Shown here: piece after piece, positions 23,679 to 33,784 of the stretch | How positions within the stretch are numbered: the stretch's first letter is position 1 | Layout: every line of letters starts with the position of its first letter | Assembly (NCBI GenBank): GCA_902593905.1 | Contig: CACJKF010000001.1 | Span: forward strand, 349,248 to 413,247 | Direction: 5' to 3' | From: an uncultured Pelagibacteraceae bacterium | GTDB lineage: Bacteria; Pseudomonadota; Alphaproteobacteria; Pelagibacterales; Pelagibacteraceae | DNA: 64,000 bases | The notes under the pieces: model-generated | The model's database searches: none | The model's input: only the letters and a program-made list of their open reading frames with translations | What the model was told of the DNA's origin: nothing | Position numbers and translations under genes: made by a program

Positions 23679-24398
23679 ATGAAAAAGACTTTTGATTTTT
23701 CTCCTAATTTTTCAAAAAAAAATAGATCTAAAAATTCGATCAAATTTGTAGTTATTCATTATACAGGAATGCAATCAGAGATTGAATCTATTAAACGTCT
23801 TAAAAAGAAAAGTTCAAAAGTAAGCTGTCATTATTTAATAAATAAAAAAGGAAAAGTAATTCAAATGGTTAAAGAAAATAATATTGCTTGGCATGCCGGG
23901 AAATCTAAATGGAAAAATTTTAAAAATTTAAATAAGAACTCAATTGGAATAGAGTTGACAAATAAAGGTCATAAGCATGGATATGAAAACTTCTCAAAAT
24001 TACAAATTCAATCTTTAGTCTCTCTATGCAAAGAACTTAAAAGAAAATACAAAATTCCTACGCATAATTTTTTAGGTCATTCAGAAATTGCACCTTTAAG
24101 AAAACTGGATCCCGGAGAGAAGTTTCCATGGCAGAAATTAAGTAAGTTTAAAATAGGAGTTTGGTTTAATGATGAAGATTCTATAGCAAAAAAAACCAAA
24201 AAAAGTGAATTTAAAAATTTATTTTTCAAAAACATTTATAAAATTGGCTACAGATACTTTCAAATTTCTAAAAGACGAAATCAAGACAGAAAAATAATTA
24301 AAGTTTTTCAACAAAGATATTTGCCAAAAAAAGCAAATGGTAAAATAGACAAAAAAACCTATGAAATTAGCGCTTATTTAGCTAATAAATTTGCTTGA
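23679..24398 (+). CDS. N-acetylmuramoyl-L-alanine amidase (AmpD-like, amidase_2 plus C-terminal peptidoglycan-binding-like region)
   Basis: KFVVIHYTGMQSE, SCHYLINKKGKVIQMVKENNIAWHAG, LGHSEIAPLRKLDPGEKFPW. Confidence 0.9.
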   Translation: MKKTFDFSPNFSKKNRSKNSIKFVVIHYTGMQSEIESIKRLKKKSSKVSCHYLINKKGKVIQMVKENNIAWHAGKSKWKNFKNLNKNSIGIELTNKGHKHGYENFSKLQIQSLVSLCKELKRKYKIPTHNFLGHSEIAPLRKLDPGEKFPWQKLSKFKIGVWFNDEDSIAKKTKKSEFKNLFFKNIYKIGYRYFQISKRRNQDRKIIKVFQQRYLPKKANGKIDKKTYEISAYLANKFA

Positions 24399-24428
24399 AA
24401 AAATATTAATTATTAAATAAAAGCAAAA

Positions 24429-24786
24429 GGCCAGATAATCGGATAGTCGCTATTTTGAATAAAATAGAGGAAAGTCCGGGCTCCATAAGGACACAGTGCC
24501 AGTTAATGACTGGCGAGGGTGACCTCAGGGACAGTGCCACAGAAAATAAACCGCCTGATCGAGGCAAGGGTGAAACGGCGAGGTAAGAGCTCACCGGTTT
24601 TTTGGTAACAAAAAACGCACGGCAAACCCCACTGGGAGCAAGGTTAAATAGAGGAGACATTGCATTAAATTGCTAAAAACAGTCTTTAGTTAGTCTTCTG
24701 GGTTAACCGCTTGAGCTTAAGTGTGAACTTGAGCCCAGATAAATGACATCTTCAATGACAGAACCCGGCTTATAGATTGTCTGGCA
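24429..24786 (+). ncRNA. rnpB: RNase P RNA (bacterial class A)
   Basis: GAGGAAAGTCCGGGCTCC and ACAGAACCCGGCTTAT P4 elements; terminal helix gccaga/tctggc. Confidence 0.95.
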
Positions 24787-24836
24787 AAATTCTTAGATTT
24801 CGTTCTACTTTTGTACTAAATCAAAAATACAATCTA

Positions 24837-24864
24837 TTGACTATTTTATAAAAACCCATACTAT
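24837..24864 (+). promoter_or_regulatory. Putative sigma-70 promoter of the mraZ/dcw operon
   Basis: TTGACT (24837-24842), 16-nt spacer, TACTAT (24859-24864). Confidence 0.6.
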
Positions 24865-24878
24865 CCCAAATAATCCCA
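24854..24878 (+). promoter_or_regulatory. Putative MraZ operator: three NCCCA boxes with 5-nt spacers
   Basis: ACCCA-tacta-TCCCA-aataa-TCCCA, exact 10-bp period, reverse complement of the TGGGN MraZ repeat; overlaps the -10. Confidence 0.8.
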
Positions 24879-24929
24879 TTATGGAGGGTGATTTGAAAAT
24901 TGTAAGAAAAAAAAGGTTTTTAGGTAAAT

Positions 24930-25391
24930 ATGTTTTTATCGAGTTACGAAAACAAAATAGACAAGAAAGGTCGGGTCTCAGTGCCAGCAACGTTTAGATC
25001 ACATTTAAATTCAATGGGGTATAATGGTTTTATAAGCTACCCATCTTTTAATCACCCTGCTTTAGAGGCTTGTTCTCAAGATAGAATTGAAAAACTGTCA
25101 AACACAATAGATTCACTCAACCCTTTTGAAGAAAAAAGAGATTTTTTTGCAACTTCAGTTTTATCTGAAAGTGAAAATTTGCAATTTGATACTGAAGGAA
25201 GGATTTCTTTGTCTGAAAAACTTTTACAGCATGCAAAAATTAAAAATAGTGTTTTGTTTGTCGGATTAGGAAAAACATTTCAAATATGGGAACCCAGCAA
25301 TTTTCAAAAATTTAAAAGCTTTGCTAGAAAAAAAGCTTTTCAAAATAGATCTAATTTAAAATGGGAAAATAAACAGAAAGGGGAGTTGTGA
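24930..25391 (+). CDS. mraZ: Transcriptional regulator MraZ
   Basis: MFLSSYENKIDKKGRVSVPATFRSHL and second SpoVT-AbrB-like repeat. Confidence 0.96.
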   Translation: MFLSSYENKIDKKGRVSVPATFRSHLNSMGYNGFISYPSFNHPALEACSQDRIEKLSNTIDSLNPFEEKRDFFATSVLSESENLQFDTEGRISLSEKLLQHAKIKNSVLFVGLGKTFQIWEPSNFQKFKSFARKKAFQNRSNLKWENKQKGEL

Positions 25392-26896
25392 TGAGTATAA
25401 ATGTTGGTGGCGGTGAGCTAAGAGAGTTAAAACCAAGAATATTAGTTATTGGTGTTGGGGGCGCTGGAGGAAATGCAATTAACGCAATGATAGAAGCTGG
25501 AATGCAAGGTGTAGAGTTTGTAGCCGTAAATACTGACGCTCAAGATTTAAAAATGAGTAAAGCCGATGCAAAAATACAAATTGGAATGAATTTAACAAAA
25601 GGTTTAGGAGCTGGAGCAAAACAAGATATAGGTCAAGCCGCAGCTGATGAATCTATTAATGAAATTATAAACTATATTCAAGGAAGCAATATGGTGTTTA
25701 TTGCCTCTGGAATGGGAGGAGGAACTGGTACAGGAGCCTCTCACGTAATTGCAAAAGCAGCTAGGGAAATGAATATACTTACGGTTGGAGTAACAACTTT
25801 ACCTTTTTCTTATGAGGGACCAAAAAGAATGAGAAGAGCAACAACGGGTCTAGAGGAATTAAAAAGACATTTGGATACTACAATTGTAGTCCCTAATCAA
25901 AATCTTTTTAAAATTGCAAATGAGTCGACAGGATTTGAAGAGTCTTTCAGTTTATCTAACGATGTTTTAAAACATGGTGTCCAAAGCATCACAGATCTAA
26001 TGGTAAGACCAGGCATGATAAATTTAGATTTTGCAGATGTGGAGACAGTAATGAGCTCAAGCGGAAAAGCAATGATGGGCACTGGAGAGGCAGAGGGAGA
26101 GAATAGGGCAATGGCTGCAACTGAATTAGCATTAAATAATCCACTTATAGATGAATATACTTTGCAAGGAGCAAAAGGACTACTTGTAAACATAACGGGT
26201 GGAAGTGATATAAAGTTATTCGAAGTTGATGCTGCAGTTAATAAAATTAGAGCTGAAGTTGATCCCGAAGCGGAATTAATTTTTGGAGCTATTAAAGATG
26301 AAAATATGAATGGCAAAATAAGAGTTTCTATAGTTGCCACATCTTTAAGAGGTTCGACAGTCAATCCGGATCCTAGACCTATTTTAAATGTTGTTAATGG
26401 AACTCAGAGCAGAGTAAGCAATTTTTCTGACAATTTATTTTCTAAGAGCAACATAGATCAAAATATTGTTAGTTCAATAGACGGTGCAAACGCCCTCAAA
26501 CTAGATGAAAGTCTTGAAATTAAAAATAGTGAGGATCAAAATGCGCTCATTGACAGCTTTGAAAGCAGCGAAGAAAACAAAATTATGGAGGAAAAATTAG
26601 CTCACACATCCCAGACTGATCAAATTCCTTCGGGTGTTTCTATAGAAAGTGCGTCTTATATTGAAAATAATTCAGAACTTAAAATTGAAAATGAGTCATT
26701 GAAAGATAAGTTAACTCAGCCTGAGACTAGTGAAAAAGAGTATACACCAAAATTATTTGCAGAGGATCAAATTCAAGACGATAATAACCAAAGCGATTTT
26801 GAAGAAGATTTAGAGTCCGATCAACTTTTTGATCAAGACGTAAATGAGGACGAAGATTTTGAAATACCAGCATTTTTAAGAAGACAAAAATTTTAA
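25391..26896 (+). CDS. ftsZ: Cell division protein FtsZ
   Basis: VIGVGGAGGNAINAMI, GGGTGTGASHV tubulin signature, NLDFADVETVM T7 loop, C-terminal EIPAFLRRQ. Confidence 0.98.
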   Translation: MSINVGGGELRELKPRILVIGVGGAGGNAINAMIEAGMQGVEFVAVNTDAQDLKMSKADAKIQIGMNLTKGLGAGAKQDIGQAAADESINEIINYIQGSNMVFIASGMGGGTGTGASHVIAKAAREMNILTVGVTTLPFSYEGPKRMRRATTGLEELKRHLDTTIVVPNQNLFKIANESTGFEESFSLSNDVLKHGVQSITDLMVRPGMINLDFADVETVMSSSGKAMMGTGEAEGENRAMAATELALNNPLIDEYTLQGAKGLLVNITGGSDIKLFEVDAAVNKIRAEVDPEAELIFGAIKDENMNGKIRVSIVATSLRGSTVNPDPRPILNVVNGTQSRVSNFSDNLFSKSNIDQNIVSSIDGANALKLDESLEIKNSEDQNALIDSFESSEENKIMEEKLAHTSQTDQIPSGVSIESASYIENNSELKIENESLKDKLTQPETSEKEYTPKLFAEDQIQDDNNQSDFEEDLESDQLFDQDVNEDEDFEIPAFLRRQKF

Positions 26897-26914
26897 TGAT
26901 TAAGATTAATAATA

Positions 26915-27931
26915 ATGAATACTCAAAAATCATCACTGGAGACATCCCATTTTCCAGTGATGGTGAGTGAGATAATACAAGTTTTATCGCCAACCAATGG
27001 CGGACTATTCGTTGACTGTACTTTTGGTGTAGGGGGATATTCTAAAGCGATCTTAAATTTTCCTAATACAAAAGTGATAGCCTTAGATAGAGATGAGTCA
27101 GCTTTCTTTTTTGCCAAAAAATTAAAAAAAAAATTTCAAAATAGATTTACATTCAATCAATTAAAATTCAGTCAAATAAGTACAGTATTAAATAATAATG
27201 AAAATGTTGATGGAATTATTTTTGATCTTGGGCTCTCCTCCATTCAGCTAAAAGATTTAACAAGAGGTTTTTCTTTTAATTCTAAGGAAAAATTGGATAT
27301 GAAAATGGGTTTGACCGAAACGTCAGCCCAAGATGCTGTAAATAATCTTAGTGAAAATCAACTAAAACATATTATTAAAATTTTAGGTGAAGAAAAAGAA
27401 GCTTCAAAAATAGCAAAAAATATTGTTAAAGCCAGATCAAAAAAAAAAATTACAAGAGTAGATGAATTGACTAAAATTATCGAAAAAACAAAAAAAAAAA
27501 GTTATTCAAAAAAAATTAATCCAAGCACAAAGACGTTTCAGGCTTTAAGAATATTTGTGAATAAAGAAATCTCCGAACTCTTAAATGGCATCGTTAATGC
27601 TTCTAAATTATTGAAACCTGGTGGCAAAATCCTAGTCGTAAGCTTCCATTCTATTGAAGATAAAATTGTTAAATATTTTTTCACCAATTTTTCAAAAAAT
27701 AAAGCTAATCCCTCAAGATATTTGCCGGAAGAAAATAATGATAAAATTGCTTTATTTGAGAAATACAAAAATAAAGTGATTAGACCCTCAAAAGTTGAAA
27801 TTATAAAAAATAATCCATCTCGTTCTGCAAAATTAAGAATTGCAACAAGAAGCAAAAATAATTTTACAAGTCCTGATATTTTATTTCACAGATTTAAGAA
27901 ATATTTAGAAATAGAGGATTACAATGTTTAA
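26915..27931 (+). CDS. rsmH: 16S rRNA (cytosine1402-N4)-methyltransferase
   Basis: HFPVMVSEIIQVLSPTNGGLFVDCTFGVGGYSKAIL, FDLGLSSIQL, VVSFHSIEDKIVK. Confidence 0.97.
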   Translation: MNTQKSSLETSHFPVMVSEIIQVLSPTNGGLFVDCTFGVGGYSKAILNFPNTKVIALDRDESAFFFAKKLKKKFQNRFTFNQLKFSQISTVLNNNENVDGIIFDLGLSSIQLKDLTRGFSFNSKEKLDMKMGLTETSAQDAVNNLSENQLKHIIKILGEEKEASKIAKNIVKARSKKKITRVDELTKIIEKTKKKSYSKKINPSTKTFQALRIFVNKEISELLNGIVNASKLLKPGGKILVVSFHSIEDKIVKYFFTNFSKNKANPSRYLPEENNDKIALFEKYKNKVIRPSKVEIIKNNPSRSAKLRIATRSKNNFTSPDILFHRFKKYLEIEDYNV

Positions 27932-28262
27932 GGTAAGAATTTTAATATCAATAACAATTTTTTCAATACTATTAATTTGTACAGCAATTATTAAAAATCA
28001 GACTAGACAAATAGAAAAAAAAATTGATTTTCTTAGTAAATCAATTTTACAAAATGAGAAAGAATTAAACGAGTCTCAATTAGATTTTTCTTATTTAACT
28101 TCTCCATATATTCTTGAAAAGAAAATTAAACATTTGGACAATACTCAATATGTTACTATGGATTACTCGAAAATTTTTTTAAACGTCTCTAATTATATAG
28201 ATCTTCAAAATAAACTTGTAATACAGGAAAATCCAAATGAGAAAAAAAAACAAAAAAAATAA
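27924..28262 (+). CDS. ftsL: FtsL-like cell division protein
   Basis: 112 aa single-TM protein between rsmH and ftsI; LDFSYLTSPYILEKKIKHL. Confidence 0.7.
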   Translation: MFKVRILISITIFSILLICTAIIKNQTRQIEKKIDFLSKSILQNEKELNESQLDFSYLTSPYILEKKIKHLDNTQYVTMDYSKIFLNVSNYIDLQNKLVIQENPNEKKKQKK

Positions 28263-29964
28263 GTCTCTTAAAACAAATCAAACTAGTTTTTATTTTGAAG
28301 ATTATTTAGAAACAAATAAAAAAAATAAATCTTTTAAAAAAAAATTTTTGTTAATGGATAGAATTTATTTATTATTTTTTTTATTTTTTTCTTTAATCTT
28401 TATATTTAGTATTAGAATTATTAATATTTCATTAAATAAAATAGAAATACAAAACCAAGAACATATACAAAGTAACTTTTCTTTGCTGAGAAGGGACATT
28501 GTTGATAGAAACGGGACTTTAATATCTCGAAATATAAAATCTTTTCATGCTGCAGTTAACCCATCTCTTATTAAAAATAAAAATAATTTCTTAATTAAAT
28601 TAAGGTTAAATTTTCCAGAATTACCAACAAAAAAAATTATACAAAATCTTGATGAAGGAAAATATTTTTATTTAAAAAAACGCATTAGTCAAAAAGAAAA
28701 AGAAAAACTTTGGAGTTTGGGAGAAAAGGGAATAATTTTTGAACCATTTCAATCACGAATTTATATACATTCAAATTTATTTAGCCATGTCATAGGTCAG
28801 GTTGATTATGATAATTACGGAATTTCAGGAATAGAAAAATATCTAGACAAAGAATTAAAAAATAAAAATTTAGCAAATAAACCTTTAAAATTAACATTAG
28901 ATACAAATATTCAATATTTAATCAATAAAGAGCTAAAAAATTCTTTAAAAACTTTTGATGCTACTGGAGGTGGCGCATTACTCATGAACGTTGAAAATGG
29001 TGAAATTCTATCTTTAGTTTCTCTTCCTGACTTTGATATAAATGAAAGGGCTATTATTAAAGATAAAAAGTATATTAATAAAATTACCAAAGGTGTTTAC
29101 GAGCTTGGATCAATTTTCAAAACTTTCACTTTAGCTCTTGCTTTAGATAATGATTTAGTAACTAGCCAAACAATAATTAAAAATATTCCACGATCTATAC
29201 AATGTTCAAAATATAAAATATCCGATATAAAAGAATTTCCAAAAAACTTAACAGTTGAAGACATATTAATTAGATCATCAAATATTGGCACATTGTTAAT
29301 TGCAAGAAAAATTGGGCAAGAGAAATTTCAAAAGTTCTTTGATAAAACAAAATTACTTGAAAGTCCAAATTTACAAATAGAAGAGGTTGGAAATCCACTA
29401 AGTTTTAAATGGAACAAATGTAAATTAGAAACTATCTCATTTGGACATGGTATTACAACTACCCCTTTGCAAGTAGTAACTGTTTACGCCGCATTAGTAA
29501 ATGGAGGCAATATAATTAGTCCTAGTCTAATTAAAAGTGAGCCTCAGCAAAATTACGAAAAGCTAATCTCACAAAAAACAAGTGAAAATTTAAATTACAT
29601 TCTAAGAAAAGTGGTAACAGATAAAGATGGGACTGCGAGCCTCGCAGACGTTCACGGATACTATGTTGGTGGAAAAACTGGAACATCTCAGAATTATCAA
29701 AATAAAAGTGAAAATTTAAATACTTTTATTTCTGTTTTTCCATCACAAAAACCGAAATATGCTTTATTAGTGATGCTTGAAAATCCTAAAGTCGCAAAAG
29801 ATTTAATTTATAATTACAGAGGAGCAAAAATTAAAGGTACTAGAAATGAAGCTGGATGGAACTCAGTATATGTAGCGGGCAAAATAATAAAAAAAATCGG
29901 ACCAATTTTAGCCATAAAGAGCGGAGATTTTAATCAACAATATGTTTCTAGAAAAGATAATTAA
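28237..29964 (+). CDS. ftsI: Peptidoglycan transpeptidase FtsI/PBP3
   Basis: RRDIVDRNG, GSIFKTFT (SxxK), RSSNIGT (SxN), GGKTGTS (KTG). Confidence 0.95.
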   Translation: MRKKNKKNKSLKTNQTSFYFEDYLETNKKNKSFKKKFLLMDRIYLLFFLFFSLIFIFSIRIINISLNKIEIQNQEHIQSNFSLLRRDIVDRNGTLISRNIKSFHAAVNPSLIKNKNNFLIKLRLNFPELPTKKIIQNLDEGKYFYLKKRISQKEKEKLWSLGEKGIIFEPFQSRIYIHSNLFSHVIGQVDYDNYGISGIEKYLDKELKNKNLANKPLKLTLDTNIQYLINKELKNSLKTFDATGGGALLMNVENGEILSLVSLPDFDINERAIIKDKKYINKITKGVYELGSIFKTFTLALALDNDLVTSQTIIKNIPRSIQCSKYKISDIKEFPKNLTVEDILIRSSNIGTLLIARKIGQEKFQKFFDKTKLLESPNLQIEEVGNPLSFKWNKCKLETISFGHGITTTPLQVVTVYAALVNGGNIISPSLIKSEPQQNYEKLISQKTSENLNYILRKVVTDKDGTASLADVHGYYVGGKTGTSQNYQNKSENLNTFISVFPSQKPKYALLVMLENPKVAKDLIYNYRGAKIKGTRNEAGWNSVYVAGKIIKKIGPILAIKSGDFNQQYVSRKDN

Positions 29965-32695
29965 AAATCCTCAGAAAGAAAAAAAAAAAATTCGTGTAAA
30001 AGGATTAGAAATAAATAGTAAAAAAATAAAAAAAGGATACATTTTTTTTGCTATCAAAGGCCAAAAATTCAATGGTGAAAAATTTATAAATGAAGCAATA
30101 AAGAATGGCGCTATAGCAATAGTATGTGCAAAAAACTGCAAGTATAAGAATAAGAAAATTCCAATAATTAAAACAAACAAAATAAGACAATTATTAAGCG
30201 AAACCTCATCAAATTTTTATAAATCGAAACCTAAAAATATAATTGCTGTTACCGGGACTAATGGGAAAACCTCTGTAGCAGATTTGTTTTATCAAATCTT
30301 AAGTTTAAATAAAGTTCCCGTAGCAACCATTGGTACTTTAGGAGTAAAATATAAATCTAAAAAAATTAAGTTAAATTTAACATCCCCAGATACTATTAAG
30401 CTTCATCAAATACTAAATAAGATAAAAAAAAACAAAATAGAAAATGTTATTATAGAAGCATCTAGCCATGGTTTACATCAAAATAGGATTGATCATTTAA
30501 ATTTAAAAGCTGGTATTTTTACTAATTTTAGTCAAGATCATCTTGATTATCATAAAACAATGCAATCTTATTTGAACTCTAAGATGATCCTATTTAAAAA
30601 GATTATTAAAAAGGGCAAAACAATTATATCTGATAGTTCAATTAAAGAGTTTTCACTATTAAAAAAAATTTCAAAAGAAAGAAATTTGCATTTAATTGAC
30701 ATTTCTGGAATTAAAAAAAAATTAATTAAAAATAAAAAACTAAAACTACATGAATTCCAATTTAAAAATTTATCAATGGCTATTGTAGCGGCTCAATTAT
30801 GTAATTTAAAAGAAAGTAAAATTTACAACTCTCTTCATAAATTAAAAAATATTAATGGAAGACTAGAGTTAGTTAAAACTTTTAAAAATAATGTTAAGGT
30901 ATTTATAGATTTTGCACATACACCTGATGCTTTGAAAAAATCATTGGAAGCATTGAAAAACTTTTATGGAAAAAATATTTCTTTAGTGTTTGGTTGTGGA
31001 GGTGATAGAGATTTTAAAAAAAGACCATTAATGGCAAGAATAGCAAGTTCAAATTGTAAAAAGGTTTACGTGACAGATGACAACCCAAGAAATGAAAGTC
31101 CCGAGAAAATTAGAAGAATTATCTCTAAAAATATTAAAAATCAAAATTGTTTTAATATTGGCAATAGAAAAAAAGCAATTTTAGCCTGCATTAAAAATGC
31201 AGAACCAAATGAAATTATTCTTGTAGCTGGCAAAGGTCATGAAGAAGAACAAATTTATAAGAATAAAATAATAAATATTTCTGATAAAAAAATAGTTGAT
31301 AATATTTATCTTGATACAAAAAATAAATCACATAAAAAACTAACTTTTCATGAAAATCAAAAAATTATCTATGAAATTAAAAAAGGACTTAAAGTAGGTA
31401 ATTTTCATGGAGTAGCGATAGATTCAAGGAAAATAAAAAAAGGCAACCTATTTTTAAGAATTAAAGGGTCAAACTATGATGGAATAAAATTTGCCGCTAA
31501 AGCGCTTGATAAAGGTGCAAAATATATTGTCTCCTCAATCATTTTAAAAAAATTTAAAAAAAAATTTATACAGGTAAACAATGAAATAAGCTTTCTTAAT
31601 AATTTTGCAATTAAAAAAAGAAAAAATACAACAGCGAAAATTTTAGCCATTACAGGAAGTGCTGGAAAAACCTCTTTGAAAAATTTAATAAGAGAATTAT
31701 TACAAAATTTTGGTGAAACGTCTTATTCTCCAAGATCTTACAACAACCATTTTGGTGTTCCCTTAAGTCTTTCTAATTTAAATTCGAAACATAAATTTGG
31801 TGTATTTGAAATAGGAATGAGTAAAGCAGGCGAAATCAATAAATTATCAAAACTTGTAAGGCCACATATTGGAATAATTACAAATATTGGAGAGGCTCAC
31901 ATTGAAAATTTTAAAAATTTAAATGGTATTGCTAAAGCCAAAGGAGAGATAATAAATAATATTGAAGAAGGAGGTTCTGTAATATTAAATAGAGATGATA
32001 AATTTTTTAACTACCTAGAAAAAAAAGCCAAATCAAGAAATTTAAGAGTAATTTCATTTGGTATGAACAAAAAGTCTAACATCTATCTAATCAAAAATTT
32101 TAAAAATAAAAAATTAGTTATTAAAGCAAATAATCAATTTATTCATTTAAAGATTAAAAATATAAATATTTATAACGTATTAGCATCATTGGCTGTTTTA
32201 ATAGAATTAAATCTAGATTTTGGAAAAGTAATTAATTTGTATAATAGTTACGAACCAACTGAAGGAAGAGGTAAAATCTATAATATCAAAAGATATAAAA
32301 AAAATTTTAAATTAATAGATGAAAGCTACAACGCTAATCCACTATCTGTTAAAAATGCAATTTATAATTTCAATTTGATAAAAAAACAAAATTTCAAAAA
32401 ATATTTACTTTTAGGGGACATGCTCGAACTTGGAAAAAAATCTGATTATTTACACAAAAATTTATCAAAAGTTATTAACAGCTCTGATATAGATAAAGTG
32501 TTTATTAAAGGCGATAAAACCTTAGTTACTTTTAAAAACATAATAAAAGAAAAGCGTGGAAATATTTTTCAACAAGAAGAAGATATAGATTTTACTTTAA
32601 AAAATATTATAGCTAATAATGACTATTTAATGATTAAAGGATCTAATGCTACTGGTTTAAATACTTTGAGCAGAAAGATTATAAAAGGTTACTAA
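29942..32695 (+). CDS. Fused UDP-MurNAc-tripeptide synthetase / UDP-MurNAc-pentapeptide synthetase (MurE-MurF fusion)
   Basis: 917 aa; MurE half with GTNGKTSVAD and DDNPRNE (mDAP-type motif); MurF half with GSAGKTSLKN and DESYNANPLSV; single uninterrupted ORF. Confidence 0.95.
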   Translation: MFLEKIIKNPQKEKKKIRVKGLEINSKKIKKGYIFFAIKGQKFNGEKFINEAIKNGAIAIVCAKNCKYKNKKIPIIKTNKIRQLLSETSSNFYKSKPKNIIAVTGTNGKTSVADLFYQILSLNKVPVATIGTLGVKYKSKKIKLNLTSPDTIKLHQILNKIKKNKIENVIIEASSHGLHQNRIDHLNLKAGIFTNFSQDHLDYHKTMQSYLNSKMILFKKIIKKGKTIISDSSIKEFSLLKKISKERNLHLIDISGIKKKLIKNKKLKLHEFQFKNLSMAIVAAQLCNLKESKIYNSLHKLKNINGRLELVKTFKNNVKVFIDFAHTPDALKKSLEALKNFYGKNISLVFGCGGDRDFKKRPLMARIASSNCKKVYVTDDNPRNESPEKIRRIISKNIKNQNCFNIGNRKKAILACIKNAEPNEIILVAGKGHEEEQIYKNKIINISDKKIVDNIYLDTKNKSHKKLTFHENQKIIYEIKKGLKVGNFHGVAIDSRKIKKGNLFLRIKGSNYDGIKFAAKALDKGAKYIVSSIILKKFKKKFIQVNNEISFLNNFAIKKRKNTTAKILAITGSAGKTSLKNLIRELLQNFGETSYSPRSYNNHFGVPLSLSNLNSKHKFGVFEIGMSKAGEINKLSKLVRPHIGIITNIGEAHIENFKNLNGIAKAKGEIINNIEEGGSVILNRDDKFFNYLEKKAKSRNLRVISFGMNKKSNIYLIKNFKNKKLVIKANNQFIHLKIKNINIYNVLASLAVLIELNLDFGKVINLYNSYEPTEGRGKIYNIKRYKKNFKLIDESYNANPLSVKNAIYNFNLIKKQNFKKYLLLGDMLELGKKSDYLHKNLSKVINSSDIDKVFIKGDKTLVTFKNIIKEKRGNIFQQEEDIDFTLKNIIANNDYLMIKGSNATGLNTLSRKIIKGY

Positions 32696-33781
32696 ATGTT
32701 ATTTCATTTTTTCACATCACTAATTGATCAATATTCTTTTTTTAATGTTTTCAAATACCTTACTTTTAGAACAGGCTTATCAGTAATGACTTCCTTGATA
32801 ATTGTGTTTCTAATTGGTGGTCCATTAATTAAATTATTTTCTGAGAAAATGATAACTGGCCCGATAAGACAAGATGGCCCAATTGATCATATAGTTAAAA
32901 AATCTGGCACGCCAACAATGGGTGGAGTAATAATAATAATTGGAATAATTTCTAGTACGTTGCTTTGGTCTGACCTTAGAAATATTTATATTTGGACATT
33001 AATATTTGTATCATTAAGTCTCGGGGCGTTAGGTTTTTTGGATGATATGCTAAAAATCAAATTAAAAAATTCTAGTGGACTTAAATCAAAATATAAATTT
33101 TCAGGCCAATTAATTATTGGTGCTCTGACATTATTAATTTTAATTAAATATTCCGACCATACTTATATTTATAATCTCTATTTTCCTTTCTTTAAAAATT
33201 TAATTATATACCTCGGATTATTTTTCATACCTTTTGGTTTATTTGTGATTATTGGAGCATCAAACGCAGTTAATTTAACGGATGGATTAGACGGATTAGC
33301 AACAGTTCCAGTAATGTTAGTAGCGTTATCATTTACATTAATTTCATATGTTGTAGGAAATACAATTTTTTCCGAATATCTCCAAATTCAATACATTCCT
33401 GACGTGGGTGAACTCTCAATTTTTTGTGGCTCTATTGTTGGAGCTTGTCTAGGTTTTTTATGGTACAACGCCCCTCCAGCAAAAATTTTTATGGGTGATA
33501 CGGGTTCGCTTTCATTAGGAGGATCATTAGCAACAGTAGCGATAATAGTAAAACATGAAATAGTTTTAGCAATAATAGGAGGTTTATTTGTTTTAGAAAC
33601 AGTTTCAGTGATTATCCAAGTTATATCTTTTAAGTTAACTGGAAAAAGAATTTTTAAAATGGCTCCTATTCATCACCACTTTGAAAAAAAAGGATGGGCC
33701 GAGTCTACAATAGTAATTCGTTTTTGGATCATAGCTATAATTTTAGCTTTAATAGGATTAGCGACTCTCAAATTAAGGTAG
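32696..33781 (+). CDS. mraY: Phospho-N-acetylmuramoyl-pentapeptide-transferase
   Basis: GPIRQDGPIDHIVKKSGTPTMGG, NAVNLTDGLDGLA, APIHHHFEKKGW. Confidence 0.98.
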   Translation: MLFHFFTSLIDQYSFFNVFKYLTFRTGLSVMTSLIIVFLIGGPLIKLFSEKMITGPIRQDGPIDHIVKKSGTPTMGGVIIIIGIISSTLLWSDLRNIYIWTLIFVSLSLGALGFLDDMLKIKLKNSSGLKSKYKFSGQLIIGALTLLILIKYSDHTYIYNLYFPFFKNLIIYLGLFFIPFGLFVIIGASNAVNLTDGLDGLATVPVMLVALSFTLISYVVGNTIFSEYLQIQYIPDVGELSIFCGSIVGACLGFLWYNAPPAKIFMGDTGSLSLGGSLATVAIIVKHEIVLAIIGGLFVLETVSVIIQVISFKLTGKRIFKMAPIHHHFEKKGWAESTIVIRFWIIAIILALIGLATLKLR

Positions 33782-33784
33782 TTG

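Noticed and set aside
24406-24660. 84-aa minus-strand ORF
   Set aside because: Lies antisense to RNase P RNA; composition has no family resemblance.
25897-26364. 155-aa minus-strand ORF antisense to ftsZ
   Set aside because: Shadow ORF in a strongly coding region; low-complexity Ser/Leu/Ile-rich translation, no recognisable domain.
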